Shown one piece after another: positions 14,101-23,732 of a stretch of DNA of 64,000 nucleotides. The notes beneath the pieces are model-generated. The model was not told the DNA's origin and did not search any database. It saw nothing but the letters and a program-made list of their open reading frames with translations. Numbering within the stretch: the stretch's first letter is position 1; each line of letters begins with the position of its first letter. The position numbers were made by a program, and so were the translations under genes. Source of the stretch: Mesocentrotus franciscanus (taxonomy: Eukaryota; Echinodermata; Echinoidea; Camarodonta; Strongylocentrotidae); assembly GCA_037976565.1 (NCBI GenBank), contig CP137675.1, forward strand, positions 5,404,364 to 5,468,363, written 5' to 3'.

Positions 14101-17100
14101 AACGCGTCGCAATAAATGCGTGCTATTATAATTGTGTGCAGGTTATGGTACTGCGCAAGAAAACCATATGCCTGCCAATCAAGGCCTCCAAATAATTGGC
14201 TTAAGTCTGGTAGGGAGCTGTCTTAAAATTTAGGGTAAAATACTTAGCCAAAAGTTTGAATTGAATACCAAAATTGGCCAAGTATTTTATCTAACCCAAA
14301 TACTAATTAAAAAGCCTAAGTTTTGTACTTAAGTATTGAATTGAATACGGGCCCTGGTTGTTATGGGAAGAGTTGTGATTGATTAGCAAAAGTCAGTTTC
14401 TTTTGCCGGGGAGTGGGGAGCAGGCATAGGGAAGTCATTTCAGAGAGATATCAAAGAACTATTAGAGGGACATTTCTTTATCTCTAATGACAGGTACATG
14501 TGTGTCTTACTTCAGGGAATAGAGGGTCATTATTTGAACCATCTTTCCACAGTGTCTGAACTTCTATAAAAATGTGAGGCTTCAATCTGATTGAGACTGG
14601 TTAAAGCCCCACTGCACTACTTGTAGCTACTTGCTCCCTCTATATAGAAAACAATGCCTAAGCGGAGCCCGTTGGTCCCCCATGATCCTCAATTCCTCTT
14701 TTTCTTATGTTAATTGAGAGCTGAGTTGATGAGATAACCACTTGTCAGTGACCGAGCTGGAAGGTCTAATCCCTCCTGGCCAAACTAGTGCAGACAGGCT
14801 TTAAAACTTCTGTTGATGATACGTGATAGTATGTATGTGACTAATCAAGTACATGTTATCTATCGTTACAGCACCCCCAAGCTATGCAGAATGTGTGTTT
14901 GGAGGAGTGGATATACGAGATGATGAACCAGGAGATGCAGAGATGACTGGGGATCCCATGTTCACTCCAATGTATACCTATGTCTCTAACTATGAATTCA
15001 GGCAACCACCACCACCTTATTCACTAGTAAGTATTCAATCTCTAACTATAAATTCAGAAAACCACCACAAACTTATTCATTAGTAAGTATCAAATCTCTC
15101 TAACTATGAATTCTGGCAACCAACACCACCTTATTCATTAGTAAGTTTTCAATATCCAACCACCACCACGTTATTCATTAGTAAGTTTTCAATCTCTAAC
15201 TATGAATTCTGGCAACCACCACAACCTCATTCATTAGTAAGTATTCAATCTCTTCACTATGAATTCAGGCAACCACCACAACCTTATTAATTAGTAGGTA
15301 TGTAGTCGCTAACTATGAATTCTGGCAACCACCATCACCTTATTCACTAGTAAGTATCAAATCTCTTTCTATGAAATTCTGGCAACCACCACAAACTTAT
15401 TTGTTAATAAGTATCAAATCTCTTTCTATGAATTCTGGCAACCACCACCACCTTATTCATTAGTAAGTATTCAATATCTTAACAATGAATTCTGGCAACC
15501 ACCACAACCTTATTCATTATAATAATAATAATAATAATAATCTTTTATAGTCCACTCCAAATTTTATTAAACCGAAAATAGAAATTCTTTGTGCCCAATT
15601 GATCGTGAGCCCGGCAGCCACTGAGCAGCGCCAGATCGACATTGCTCTATCCCCTTATTGTTGAACGCCAAACAAGGTAGCAGCGACTCTCATCTTTTAA
15701 CGTCTTTTTGGTATGACGCGGCCGGGGTTCGAACCCACGACCTCCCGGTTGTGAGGCGGTATTAGTAAGTATTCAATCTCTTACCTATGAATCCTTTTTT
15801 TAAATACTTAAAACTTGTGTTGCTTCTTCATTTCAACAAGGAAATAACAGCAATACATTCATAGGCGCTTTACATAAATATACTGTTGGTGCATAAATGA
15901 ATACTGATTACATAACTTTCATGAGCACGATACCAGTATTTGTCTCAATGGTTTTACAATTTGGGAAAGATTGACCTTTATCTGCCCATGCGCAAATCCT
16001 AATTACCGGTACGAACTCGCTTATTGATAACATTATTGACCCATTCGACATTCAAATGAATACATAACATACCTGTAAAATTTCCCAATCTCACAATTTT
16101 ACTCTTATTAACATTGGTTCCAAACCAGAAATATTTGAGTACAATGATAAAATATCAAAGCAAAAACAAGAGATTAAGTTCAGTAGCTGCAAGATAAATA
16201 AGAATATCATCTGCATATTGACTTATCCGCACTTCATTGCCTTTGAATTTAATACCCTCCATCTGAGTACTCTGTCTCAACATGATACCTAAAATTTCAG
16301 CTCCAATTAAAAACAAGTAGGGGGAAAGAGGACATCCTTGTATGACCCCCCTTTGTAGAGAGAAAACTGATGATGAGTATCCAAAATCGTTAATCATTAT
16401 ACATCATTTTAATCATGGATTTGAATGTACATCCAAATCCAAATTTGGTTAAACATAAATATATCTTAAAAATTCCATTCTATCGAATCAAAGGCTTTCT
16501 CAACATCAATCGAGAAAACTATACCCCGTATTGAATATTTTTCCCCAAATCAATCGAGTCTATAAACAAACAAACAAACAAATATTTTCAACTTTATATC
16601 TACCTTTAAGAAATCCAGTCTGGTCCTCATGAATAATGAAAGGGAGAGCTTTTTGAAGTCTGGTTGCTAGAATCTTTGCTAAAATCTTATAATCTGTCTT
16701 TAGAAGTGATATTGGATGCCATTTCTTCAGATGGAGGGTATCTTTATTTCTTTTGGTTACAAAGTTATGATTCCCCCTTTTCATTGAAGTCCACATTTTT
16801 TATAACAAATATTAAAAACTTTACAAAGCAATGATTTTATACCTTCCCAAAATATCTTTTTAAAAAAAATTAACATGTACCGGTAAGCCATCAGAACCTG
16901 GTGTTTTATCACAAGACATTGACATAGTTGCTTCATTTTTTATGATAATCATAATCATGCTAAATCATTAATGATTCAAGGAACATCGAGATTTGTCAAC
17001 GTAATCTTGATAATTACATTATCAACATTATTTGGAGTATACAAGTTTTCATAAAATTGTTTTTCTTCAGTCAATATATCAGATGGCTCCGTTATAATAA

Positions 17101-19146
17101 CATCACATTTTACCAGCTTTTGTATATGTTTCTTATCAAAATTCTTCTTTTCTAAATTCAGTAAATAACACAAATTCTTTTCGACCTCTGAAATCTATGA
17201 AGCTCTTGTACGGACCATTATTCTGCAAAAGTTTATGTATTTTTTGTAACTCTGCTTCTTTACAAATTAAATTTTCTTTTGATATGTCATCATCTTGATT
17301 TTCTACCAACAATTCTTGGAGCTTCTCAATATCTTTTAACAAAACATCTACCGGTACTCTTAGTTTCCTTTCCTTTTTTTGTAGAGAGGACATTGAAATA
17401 CATTTTCCCTTTACTTAAACTTCAAATATTCCCATAATTTATTCACTTCCATATTTTCATTTTTTCCTCAATAACAAATAATTTCCTGTATCTCACTCCT
17501 ATTATGCAGTGACAATAATACAGAAGTGTTTAGCTTCCAAAATCCCAGGCTCCTTCTAGGGACTGATTGTTCAATTGATAAACTAATTGCAGAATGGTTA
17601 CTTCTGTAACCATAATGTTTATCTGTATGAATGACAGAGTTCTTTAAAGTATTTGAAATCAGAAAGTAATCTATTCTATTTTGATGGATTTGATTGCCAA
17701 GTGTATTGAAGTTTACATTGATTCATAAAGCACTAGATATCTACCAAATCAAAATCCTCTTTCAAGGTTTCTATACGTGTGAAAAAATTAGGATGATACT
17801 GATGGTTGTTGGGATAACGGTCCAAGTTAGGATTTTGGACAGTGTTCATATCGCCTCCAAGAATTTATGGTTCTTCACCAAACTGATTTAAAAGTGCATG
17901 CAAACTTTCAAAAAGTTCACTTCCATCTTTATTTGGGCCTTATATATTCGCAATAATAAACTTCATATTTTCATAGGAAACAATTAATACCAAAATGCGA
18001 CCGTCTATATCCCTATGCACAGAATGAACTGTGACTTATGAATTCAGGCAACAAACACCACCTTATTCATTAGTAAGTATCAAATCCCTTAAATATGAAT
18101 TCAGGCAACCACCACAACCTTATTCATTAGTAGGTATTCAATCTCTTAACTATGAATTCAGGCAACCACCACAACCTTATTCATTAGTAAGTTTTTAATC
18201 TCCAAGTCATGAAGACTGCCATTTGCTTTATTGAATGACATCATTAAGTGCGCAGTCAAACAGTTTAATGGGCGTCTCTATGGGCGTAGCAATGTCCTTG
18301 CCATATGAAACTTTGTGCATATCATTGCGTCTTAACTTTGTTCGCATACCGGTATGCACAGCATAGCCGTGCTTTATCCCTTTTAGCCGTGGCTTATCAC
18401 TTTTTGATGGGAACTTTGCACGTTAGGCGTGGTAGGAACAAATGCTGCACGGTGTCGGACATGGTGTCATTTAACCAATTAGATTGCCTACATTTTTTAT
18501 CCGTTTTGTAAATCTAATTGTCTACTCTCAACTCTGGACTACTTGAAGGTGTTACTACCATCTTTGTTCTGGAGAATAATGGTTAGGATTTTTCAGCTTC
18601 AGCTCAAAGTGGAAGTATGTTGGTAGATGTAAATTATCTTTCAGATTATAGTTGGTAACTGAACTTGAGGTGAAATGATACAAATTGAGGCAGCTCACAA
18701 AAAAGCTGAAAGAAAAGGAAAGTTATTGTAGAAATAGGTTTTCCTGCTTTCATAGCAGTTTCCTGTACAGGAAATAGTGTCATTTGTAAATATCAAATCA
18801 CAAGGAAATTGTTTTTTAAATACAATACATACCAGTACACTTCAACATTAAAGTTGAGTAAATACATCATTATGGTAGCAAAATTGCATATCAATATAAC
18901 TTATAGAAACATAAATGAAACATTTTGATAATATTTAAAGCATTAACATAAGTATTGTCAATTTTCATCATATATCAGTGTAGATGATAAATCTTTGCCC
19001 TTAAACCTGTAATCTGTGAAAGAAAAAGATAAGATCAACTTTGATGATTTATAGTCTTATATATTTTGTTTTTTCTTCAGACGGATCCTAATGTCCATGG
19101 CGAAGAAACAACCAGACAGCCATCACTATGTGAAGGAGTTTCCTAG
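2038..19146 (+). CDS. ARRDC3: alpha-arrestin, arrestin domain-containing protein 3-like (nine coding exons)
   Basis: Joined coding exons: 2038-2187, 3174-3282, 4607-4685, 9023-9170, 11684-11786, 12453-12709, 13289-13466, 14872-15026 and 19081-19146. They total 1245 bases, giving 414 residues plus stop. All introns are GT-AG and all phases match. Residues 1-162 read as an arrestin N domain (start MVKLKDFHIVLDN, hallmark FEGKYGRIRYWLKAE) and about 163-300 as an arrestin C domain. The tail carries PPSY (343-346) and PPPY (388-391). In the family, such motifs bind WW domains of NEDD4-type ubiquitin ligases, and the protein acts as an endosomal adaptor for receptor trafficking. Length and motif spacing match vertebrate ARRDC3, although an invertebrate gene could equally be the single ancestor of ARRDC2/3/4. 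The start at 2038 has A at -3 and G at +4. Introns are heavily invaded by transposons, and two exon ends are locally duplicated. Confidence 0.95.
2188..3173 (+). other. intron 1, no recognised features
   Basis: 986-base intron with GT-AG ends and a pyrimidine-rich tract with TCTCTCTCTC shortly before the acceptor. No repeat family was recognised by eye. Confidence 0.8.
3174..3282 (+). CDS. ARRDC3: alpha-arrestin coding exon 2
   Basis: Residues 51-86 plus the first base of codon 87. It begins VHWSES, like the VSWTES segment of vertebrate ARRDCs, and ends KQVLFGK before the consensus donor GTAAGT. The acceptor is TTTGTCAG. Confidence 0.93.
3311..3695. mobile_element. TTAA-associated MITE, family with GAGTTCTGG ends (copy 1)
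   Basis: In intron 2. The same sequence occurs at 57200-57576 and, inverted and diverged, at 37916-38313. The ends carry the inverted pair GAGTTCTGG / CCAGAACTC. TTAA lies at 3696-3699, while the left TTAA has decayed to TTGA. The interior contains the palindromic CGATTTTTATGCTG segment shared with the 57.2 kb copy. It has no coding capacity. Confidence 0.75.
4080..4200 (-). repeat. retroelement tail remnant
   Basis: A short tandem AATTC/AATTT-rich stretch followed by A-rich sequence resembles the inverted 3' tail of a LINE or SINE. No body of the element is identifiable. Confidence 0.35.
4372..4555. mobile_element. MITE with TACAGTCAAACCT inverted ends (copy 1)
   Basis: The left end TACAGTCAAACCTGC is mirrored at the right by AGGTTTGACTGTA. 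The interior is built from repeats of the ACCACCTGTCTACAAAG type. Two related, oppositely oriented copies lie at 23733-23899 and 24053-24228. The element ends about 50 bases before the exon 3 acceptor. Confidence 0.8.
4607..4685 (+). CDS. ARRDC3: alpha-arrestin coding exon 3
   Basis: Completes codon 87, encodes residues 88-112 and gives two bases of codon 113. It contains HHELRFSFQIPYG, matching the HEYAFSFELP strand of the arrestin N domain. Acceptor TGTGTAG, donor GTGAGT. Confidence 0.92.
4720..5660. mobile_element. TTAA-flanked inverted-repeat element, long form
   Basis: Bounded by TTAA at 4716-4719 and 5661-5664. The ends AGGCATAGTTTAACAATG and, inverted, AAGTGACTCGGTAACATTG are weakly similar. 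The relation is clearer in the short copy at 28833-29163, which lacks about 580 internal bases. It contains a long hairpin at 5188-5341 and several shorter inverted motifs. No open reading frame of note. Confidence 0.7.
5188..5341. repeat. long hairpin (about 70-base arms)
   Basis: The left arm (5188-5257) and right arm (5272-5341) are near-complementary over their whole length. The innermost match is GTGTGTATCTATCGCAC against GTGCAATAGATACACAC, and the loop is about 14 bases. It lies in the part of the TTAA element missing from the short relative at 28.8 kb. Confidence 0.75.
5665..6738 (+). other. intron 3 segment without recognised features
   Basis: AT-rich sequence between two inverted-repeat elements. 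Nothing coding or repetitive was identified by eye. Confidence 0.5.
6739..7163. mobile_element. candidate MITE with 17-bp inverted ends
   Basis: CAAAGTGTACCAATCACC at the left is matched by GGTGATTGGTACACTTT at the right. Between them, a segment starting TTTACTTCAGTTCAT (6970-7105) is present as two imperfect tandem copies. No second genomic copy is in the window, so mobility is inferred from the ends alone. Confidence 0.55.
7353..8101. mobile_element. TTAA-flanked foldback element with about 200-bp inverted ends
   Basis: TTAA lies at 7349-7352 and 8102-8105. The tips are AGGGCAAGTCCACTCC and GGAGTGGACTTGTACT. The inverted similarity runs inward through the GAAGCAGAAAAATCAGAC and GACGTCATGTCCTCACTAT motifs. 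The interior is AT-rich and non-coding. A degraded relative occupies 29168-29884. Confidence 0.85.
8102..8400 (-). mobile_element. tRNA-derived SINE
   Basis: Read on the - strand, the 5' part has a tRNA-like promoter region with a B-box-like GGGTTTAAATCCC. The body contains the CACTCCACCCAGGTGAAGTA motif also present at 30436-30620 and 34098-34345. The 3' end has AGCGCTTTACAGG followed by (ATT)n, which borders the preceding TTAA element. Confidence 0.7.
8737..8976 (+). repeat. two extra partial copies of exon 4 with its acceptor site
   Basis: Units 8737-8852 (116 bases) and 8853-8976 (124 bases) tandemly duplicate the sequence from 8977 to about 9102, that is, the intron end plus the first 79 or so bases of exon 4. 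Each copy keeps TACAG and the frame for RVATSFEGKYGRIRYWLKAE. Each then runs into the next unit at GGC TGA, which would stop translation after residue 139. Neither copy has a donor site. Only the third, complete copy is a usable internal exon. Confidence 0.9.
9023..9170 (+). CDS. ARRDC3: alpha-arrestin coding exon 4
   Basis: Completes codon 113 and encodes residues 114-162, ending with HIDINTPQLL, a family signature at the join of the two arrestin domains. Acceptor GATACAG, donor GTGAGT. It is the third member of a tandem array and the only one with a full 3' half. Confidence 0.93.
9261..9287. repeat. (AAT)n microsatellite
   Basis: About nine AAT units shortly after exon 4. Confidence 0.9.
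9288..9856 (+). other. intron 4 segment without recognised features
   Basis: AT-rich with poly-A/poly-T runs around 9380-9430. Nothing identified. Confidence 0.5.
9857..10071. mobile_element. candidate MITE with about 25-bp inverted ends
   Basis: CAGTTAACAACTAAATTATCC at the left is matched by GGGTATGAATAATTTAGTTG and the complement of CAGTTAAC at the right. It is non-coding and a single copy is seen here. Confidence 0.6.
10072..11683 (+). other. remainder of intron 4
   Basis: A short retroelement-like tail with repeated AAATTGA units ends near 10280. The rest shows no recognised element. A TTTCTTTCTTTCTTCTTACAG tract leads into exon 5. Confidence 0.5.
11684..11786 (+). CDS. ARRDC3: alpha-arrestin coding exon 5
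   Basis: Residues 163-196 plus one base of codon 197. It includes EKTVCCGLCVAGNISMS and KTDRKGYCPG, matching the start of the arrestin C domain. The donor is GTAGCA, weaker than the others in this gene. Confidence 0.93.
11787..12452 (+). other. intron 5, no recognised features
   Basis: 666 bases with GT-AG ends. Short open frames here are chance. Confidence 0.7.
12453..12709 (+). CDS. ARRDC3: alpha-arrestin coding exon 6
   Basis: Completes codon 197 and encodes residues 198-282, the core of the arrestin C domain. Recognisable parts are GESIAISAEFQN, RATLYQRTTFFADGK and KLLKIPPITPTL. Acceptor CTTGCAG, donor GTAAGC. Confidence 0.95.
12710..13288 (+). other. intron 6, no recognised features
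   Basis: 579 bases. It contains a short run of alternating TGTACATG motifs at about 13005-13035, a motif common elsewhere in the window. Confidence 0.6.
13289..13466 (+). CDS. ARRDC3: alpha-arrestin coding exon 7
   Basis: Residues 283-341 plus one base of codon 342. It begins ICLDITGAMNLYLHLSIVVG, the last strand of the C domain, followed by a proline-rich linker. Acceptor CCTCCACAG, donor GTATGA. Confidence 0.93.
13511..13797. mobile_element. MITE with about 55-bp inverted ends
   Basis: The left arm begins near AATAGGCTATTTTTGTA and includes AATGCATACGTCTTT. The right arm contains the complementary AAAGACGTATGCATT and TACGAAAATGGCCTATT. It is non-coding and lies in intron 7. Confidence 0.7.
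13919..14357. mobile_element. MITE with CCAGGGCC-GTATTCAATTCAATAC inverted ends
   Basis: The left terminus carries CCAGGGCCGGTATTCAATTC and the right terminus the matching GAATTGAATACGGGCCCTGG. Inverted similarity continues through the ACTTAGTAA-type motifs. No clear target duplication was found. Non-coding, intron 7. Confidence 0.8.
14605..14800. mobile_element. TTAA-flanked MITE, family B (complete copy)
   Basis: TTAA occurs at 14601-14604 and 14801-14804. The ends AGCCCCACTGCACTA and, inverted, AGCCTGTCTGCACTA match. This 196-base copy is uninterrupted and serves as the empty-site reference for the interrupted copies at 32269-33078 and 37834-39697, which lie in the opposite orientation. 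Confidence 0.9.
14872..15026 (+). CDS. ARRDC3: alpha-arrestin coding exon 8 (both PPxY motifs)
   Basis: Completes codon 342 and encodes residues 343-393. It starts APPSYAE (PPSY) and ends FRQPPPPYSL (PPPY), the two WW-domain ligand motifs of the family. The donor is a consensus GTAAGT. The last 44 bases together with this donor are the source of the tandem array in the next intron. If the intron were retained, the frame would continue 19 codons past the PPPY exon and stop at 15083. Confidence 0.93.
15039..15518 (+). repeat. tandem array derived from the 3' end of exon 8 plus its donor site
   Basis: About nine units of 56-58 bases (one shortened to about 38) follow exon 8 directly. Each unit repeats the exon end from CTATGAATTC through the CAACCACCAC and CTTATTCA motifs, followed by TTAGTAAGT. 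Copies fall into ATTCAGG and ATTCTGG subtypes. The array resumes at 18032 after two later insertions. In most units the 5' splice-site-like GTAAGT is intact. Confidence 0.9.
15519..15767 (-). mobile_element. tRNA-derived SINE inserted in the exon-8 array
   Basis: On the - strand the 5' end begins near ACCGCCTCACAACCGGGAGG and carries an intact B box within GTGGGTTCGAACCCC. The 3' end is (ATT)n at 15519-15541. The interrupted array unit continues on the far side at AGTAAGTATTCAATC, so insertion followed the array's formation. Confidence 0.8.
15795..18031 (-). mobile_element. Tx1/L1-type LINE, 5'-truncated and disrupted
   Basis: Read on the - strand, the order is an endonuclease remnant (about 18000-17450, with GGDMNTV, LDR and YRSNHSAISL), then a linker, then a reverse transcriptase remnant (about 17390-16150). 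The RT part has WHPISLLKTDYKILAKILA, DQTGFLKGR, GVIQGCPLSPYLF and QYADDILIYL. Frameshifts and stops break both domains. A short poly-A (TTTTTTT on +) marks the 3' end. TATGAAT next to both borders is a plausible target duplication, and the array unit it split continues at 18032. Confidence 0.85.
18032..18197 (+). repeat. distal part of the exon-8-derived tandem array
   Basis: Three further 56-60 base units with GAATTCAGGCAACC and TTAGTAAGT or TTAGTAGGT. They belong to the same array as 15039-15518 and are separated from it by the SINE and LINE insertions. Confidence 0.88.
18198..19080 (+). other. distal intron 8 without recognised elements
   Basis: No repeat family or gene was identified. 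It ends with a T-rich tract and TTCTTCAG acceptor. Confidence 0.5.
19081..19146 (+). CDS. ARRDC3: alpha-arrestin terminal coding exon 9
   Basis: Residues 394-414 (TDPNVHGEETTRQPSLCEG then VS) and a TAG stop at 19144-19146. The TDPN start matches the IDPNP that follows the last PPxY motif in vertebrate ARRDC3, which supports this exon as the true C-terminus. Confidence 0.9.
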   Translation, partial: TDPNVHGEETTRQPSLCEGVS

Positions 19147-21504
19147 AGCCGTGCCTGATCAGTCTTTCTGTGGTAACGTCACCTCTATGACTGTCTGGTA
19201 GATAAACATATAGTTGGACCATCTCCTAACCAAGATCGGGTTGCCATCATCTGCAAGTTTGTACCAAAGGTGTACCAAAGGTGCACCAAAGGCATATCGT
19301 CATAACTGTTTCAGGATTATACTTAGCTCTCTCTGTTTCGGTCTCCTCATTCTTTTGCTTCTAGGTGAAATGTTCATCACTATTGATTTACCATATCTGC
19401 TCAGGTATTTGGGAGATTATAAGAGGCAAGGCTCAACAGCTTAGCATTGGTCAACTGATTACTCAGCAAACTACCAAATGACATTGAACTTGTAGGATTT
19501 GATAAGAATCGTGTGAATGGTGCCAGCATAATGGGAGAATATGAACTGACTTTTTAAAAATATGAAATAGACGTAGGCCTAACAAATTTATTCGATGTTA
19601 AACTTTATTGTTTTCTACCCAACCATGACCTCATTGGCAAAAGAGTAGGACTGAGAGATGGAGAGAGAGATTGAGAATCCTTAGATCCTGCATGAGCGGC
19701 ACCAGAAGACACTTAAGGTGTATTTTTTCATCCTCTACAGAAGAGTCCTTTTAAGCAGCATTGGTGAGAGAGTTTGGTATCTTGAGACATCGATGTATGT
19801 ATAATGTCTAGCTGTAGTGGGTACCAGTATCTGAATATTGTCATTGTGATATATAAAGGTATGAATGAATGAATGCTTTCTTTGAGAGACACAAAAGGGA
19901 CCAACATTTTCATGTACAGTTTTTACAAAATTTTGCTTGATTTTGGTGTTTGTCTGTTTGACGTTTTGTTGTGTCATCCAGTCTTGGTACTTTCACAATG
20001 GATTTATGAGCAAATTGTTTCAGGTGCAATGACTACTTGCTTATTCAATCTAGCCTTTAGTTAGTGATGATTGCATCATGATTGCTTCATGAATGATCAC
20101 AATAACGTTGACTTGAAGGATATCCAATCAAAACAATAAAGCACACTGCATACTGTATGACCTGACTACGATCCAATTTTGAAGAATTTGCAATAGCGTT
20201 TGATATATTCGTCCTTGTAAAATCTTGATAATGAAAAGTGATAAGAAGTCTCATGTGACTGGCAAACTGGTCATAATTGATCTTGCTAATTCCATGACAC
20301 TTATTTGTTTGTTGGGGCAGGGGGGTGCCATCATGTATACAGAGTATTATAATCATTAATATCTTTGTTTCCTGTTTTTTAAACGCCTGTTCAATGTCTA
20401 CAGGGTGTGATAGAAAAACAATGACGAAATATTATAAATAAGAACATAATTTTGTAGGTGTGTACATATGAATTGTCAAAGTAAGACTACAGCATGATCT
20501 TTCTAAGTGTATATGAAAACTGTTGATGTGTTTTGATGTGTAATTAAGAATTTCATGCCATCGATCATGTAGATATGGTAATAACACTTAATAATGTTTC
20601 ACTTGCATGCTGCTGTATAGTTCATCAGCATTTTACAGCAAAAAATGTCTAATTCTATGTATTGTGTGAATGGAAAGAAAACATCTCAGTACCCAAACAA
20701 TCTAGATTTGAACCAAGTTTACCAGGGATAATAACATTATAAAGTAAACAATTTACATAAAGTGCTATATTATTCCATAGCATTGTAAGATGGTAATTTG
20801 ATTTAATATAGTAATATTAGATTTGTCCATGCCGCGGAGAGATAGTCTGACAAAGGTTGCAGGGTTTCCATTTACCGTATCGATTGCTTGGATTCAGAAG
20901 GACTTTAACTCATGTACTTTTACACACAGAGTTAATACCCTTCTGGTTTCTAACAGATGATATATGAGCGATCTGTGTGTTTTGATGCTACCATTATGTT
21001 TGCTAACGTTTATCCTTTGCATGTAACTGTTTAATTTCTTGCCTATATCACCTACACGTTACACAGTGACCAAAGTGGCCATATTATACACACCTTGATA
21101 TTATGCTATATATATGTATGTGTTTCATTAGTCCACTAATAGTAGACTGTAGATGTGCAATAGTTGGGGCTGCAGTAAAAAACAAAAAAGTGCTGAAAGC
21201 TGTTCTTTGGTGCATGCGGTATTCATGGTCTTGCGTGGTTTCTATTTTTTAATCTCTATTTATTAACTTATAGCGTTGTATGTTCGGATGTTAACTGTAG
21301 ATGCTGAGTTATCCTTTGAACAGATGAATTCCTACATACAGTAGTGTTTTTCATCTGAGAACAAGTTGCTTAGATTGAATGCAAGCTGGACTAAATGCAA
21401 GTGTATATTCTCTTTTCTTTTCTAGTAATTTGAATATAAGAATAATAATTACAATGTAAAGCACTTAGAAATGTAGTATTATCAAAGTGCTATACAAATG
21501 TGAC

Positions 21505-21545
21505 TATTATTAGTAGTAGTAGTAGTAGTAGTAATAGTAGTAATA
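21505..21545. repeat. (TAG)n microsatellite at a retroelement-like tail
   Basis: Preceded by AATGTAAAGCACTTAGAAA and AAGTGCTATACAAATGTG, the usual end of SINE/LINE tails in this window. The body of such an element is not evident upstream. Confidence 0.6.
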
Positions 21546-21871
21546 TTATTAATTAATATGCGATATACAACTGTTTTTGTACTATTTTGTATGTGTAATA
21601 CAGCAGCACGCTATTGTTTACTACATTTATAACAGCTTCTGAATGAAATCTGAAATGCATGTTTAATCTTTCCACAGAACATTATGTAGTTGTGTTAATG
21701 TGTAGCTACCATTTTCAATTGTTGATATTGTAATTATTCTGTTTGTATTCAGGTCAATCTTACCCTGCATTGATGAATCATTAAGAGGTATAGTTATTAT
21801 GAAATGGGATGGTAGGGTTCTGGGGTGGGGGCATTACATGGTATAGTTGCGTTGATGACTAAATTAAAAGA

Positions 21872-21928
21872 GGAGAAGGAATGGGGAGGGAGGGAGGGGG
21901 AGGGAGGGAGGGGGGAGGGGGAGGGAGG
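21872..21928. repeat. (GGGA)n low-complexity tract
   Basis: Purine-only GGGAGGGA-type run of roughly 55 bases. Confidence 0.85.
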
Positions 21929-22074
21929 TCTGGGTGAAAAACATCAGTTGATACCCACTTAATAGTGTTGATACACATACTGAAATGCCTCATAAAAATC
22001 AAATGGAGATAGTATCTCTTGCTTGTATTAACAGTTGTAATCAATTGTGACTTTCTGCTATAACTGGAATGAGA

Positions 22075-22393
22075 CCTGGGGGGTGTTTCACAAAGATCCT
22101 AAGTCGAACTTAACTCTAAGTTGGACTTAAATATTATGGAGAGCCATTAGTAGCCTTAAAATAAATTATGTTCAAAAGTGAAAATTCAAGTAGTTTAGAC
22201 TTTTTATAAATTCCACATCAAGAACATGAAATCTCCCATGATAATTGAAAATATGAATGATTTGAGTCAACATTTTATGCCTTTTAAAATAACTTTTACA
22301 AAATATTTTCAAAGATGCTAACGGCTTTCCATAATTTTTAAGTCCAACTTAGAGATAAGTTCGACTTAGGATCTTTGTGAAACACCCCCCAGG
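22075..22393. mobile_element. MITE with GGGTGTTTCACAAAG inverted ends (copy 1)
   Basis: The left CCTGGGGGGTGTTTCACAAAG is mirrored at the right by CTTTGTGAAACACCCCCCAGG. The inverted similarity extends inward through AGTCGAACTTA and TAAGTTCGACT. A second member is at 36731-36982. Non-coding. Confidence 0.88.
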
Positions 22394-23732
22394 GCCTCAT
22401 AACACAAAGCTCAGCAATTGATCGTACAATTGATTTTTGTGATTGATTGGATTGACCACTATGTGCAATCAGTCGTAAATATCAAATGTACAATCAATTG
22501 CCAAGCTTTGTGTCCAGTACAAGGCCTAGATTTGCTCTTCGTTTGTTTGTCGATCAGGTCTGCTCTTCATTTGTTTGTTTGTTGATGGGGTTGGCTCTTT
22601 TTTTGTATGTTTTTATTTTGTATGTACTTCACGCAAATACAGTGTACATGCATATCTGTAAATGTATTGAAGATTATGTCCAGTCATAGACATAGTTTAT
22701 TACATAATGTGTTGAAAATATAAATGAGCATGTAAAAATCTACAGTAGGCCTTCGTAGTAGGGTTATTTGTATATTCGAAAATATATTGTGACAATGTCA
22801 TTTTGTATGGTCATTTATTACAAATTTTTGTTTGCATGTTTGATATAGATAGTTGATCTATATATGCATCATGTAATACCTTTCAAAAGGGTCTTTCTCA
22901 AGTAAGGCTGAATGTGGATGATGTTTATATGGGTGATACACCCAGACTGTATTTGTAAATCCATGCATGAGTAAGGGTTTGTATCAACATCTGTTCTTCT
23001 TCATCTTCACATGAATAGGATAATAACCTTTCTCTGTTGTTTTATGCATTGAAATTGTCCTAATGGTTAGATCAGTGAAATTTTGTCAAAAAACATCAGA
23101 GAGTTCTTCTTTTTTCAAAATAGCATATCAGCTTACAAACCATTCTACACTAGCTTTGATTTCGAATCACAAACAAGCAGTATTTCCTTTCACATGCGTG
23201 TTCAGATGACTGACTTAACTTTTGCACAGGAACAAAAGTACTGACTGATAATGCGATAAATACAATTAAGAAGAGAAACGTGCATGGAAATTCAACTAAT
23301 TCAGAGACATAGACTAGGTTTATTTAGGGGTTTTGTGTATGCATTGTATCCATTTGAATTGTACATTAGATAAAGATTTATTCAATGCAATCATGTGCAT
23401 GTATTCGGACATATGAACCATTTTTTTCTCACTGAGTTGCAATTAGTTACAAATCATTGAATTGTCCTTGTCAGTTGTAATACATGTGTTTAAATCATTG
23501 TTTTTTTAATTGCTGTAATATAGCATTCATTGAAGAAAATGAAAAATAATGTATTTGTTGTAATGCAGAATCTATTGAATGTTAGAGGAATTCATAAGAG
23601 AAGTAACGTCTTGTATACTAGTATTTTTTCAGGCCCTTGTCTTTGTCAGCTTGAATAAAAAAAAAAAAATTGGGGGTAGGGGAGGGGAGGGGTGGCCCTG
23701 GTAGGTAATACCAGATAGCAGCCCTTTGAAGG

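Noticed and set aside
15039..15518. CRISPR-like array of short repeats
   Set aside because: The genome is eukaryotic, there are no unique spacers, and the units are contiguous copies of an exon end.
15725..15767. tRNA gene on the - strand at the GGTTCGAACC B box
   Set aside because: It is attached to a SINE body with an (ATT)n tail, and the 5' half of a tRNA is not complete.
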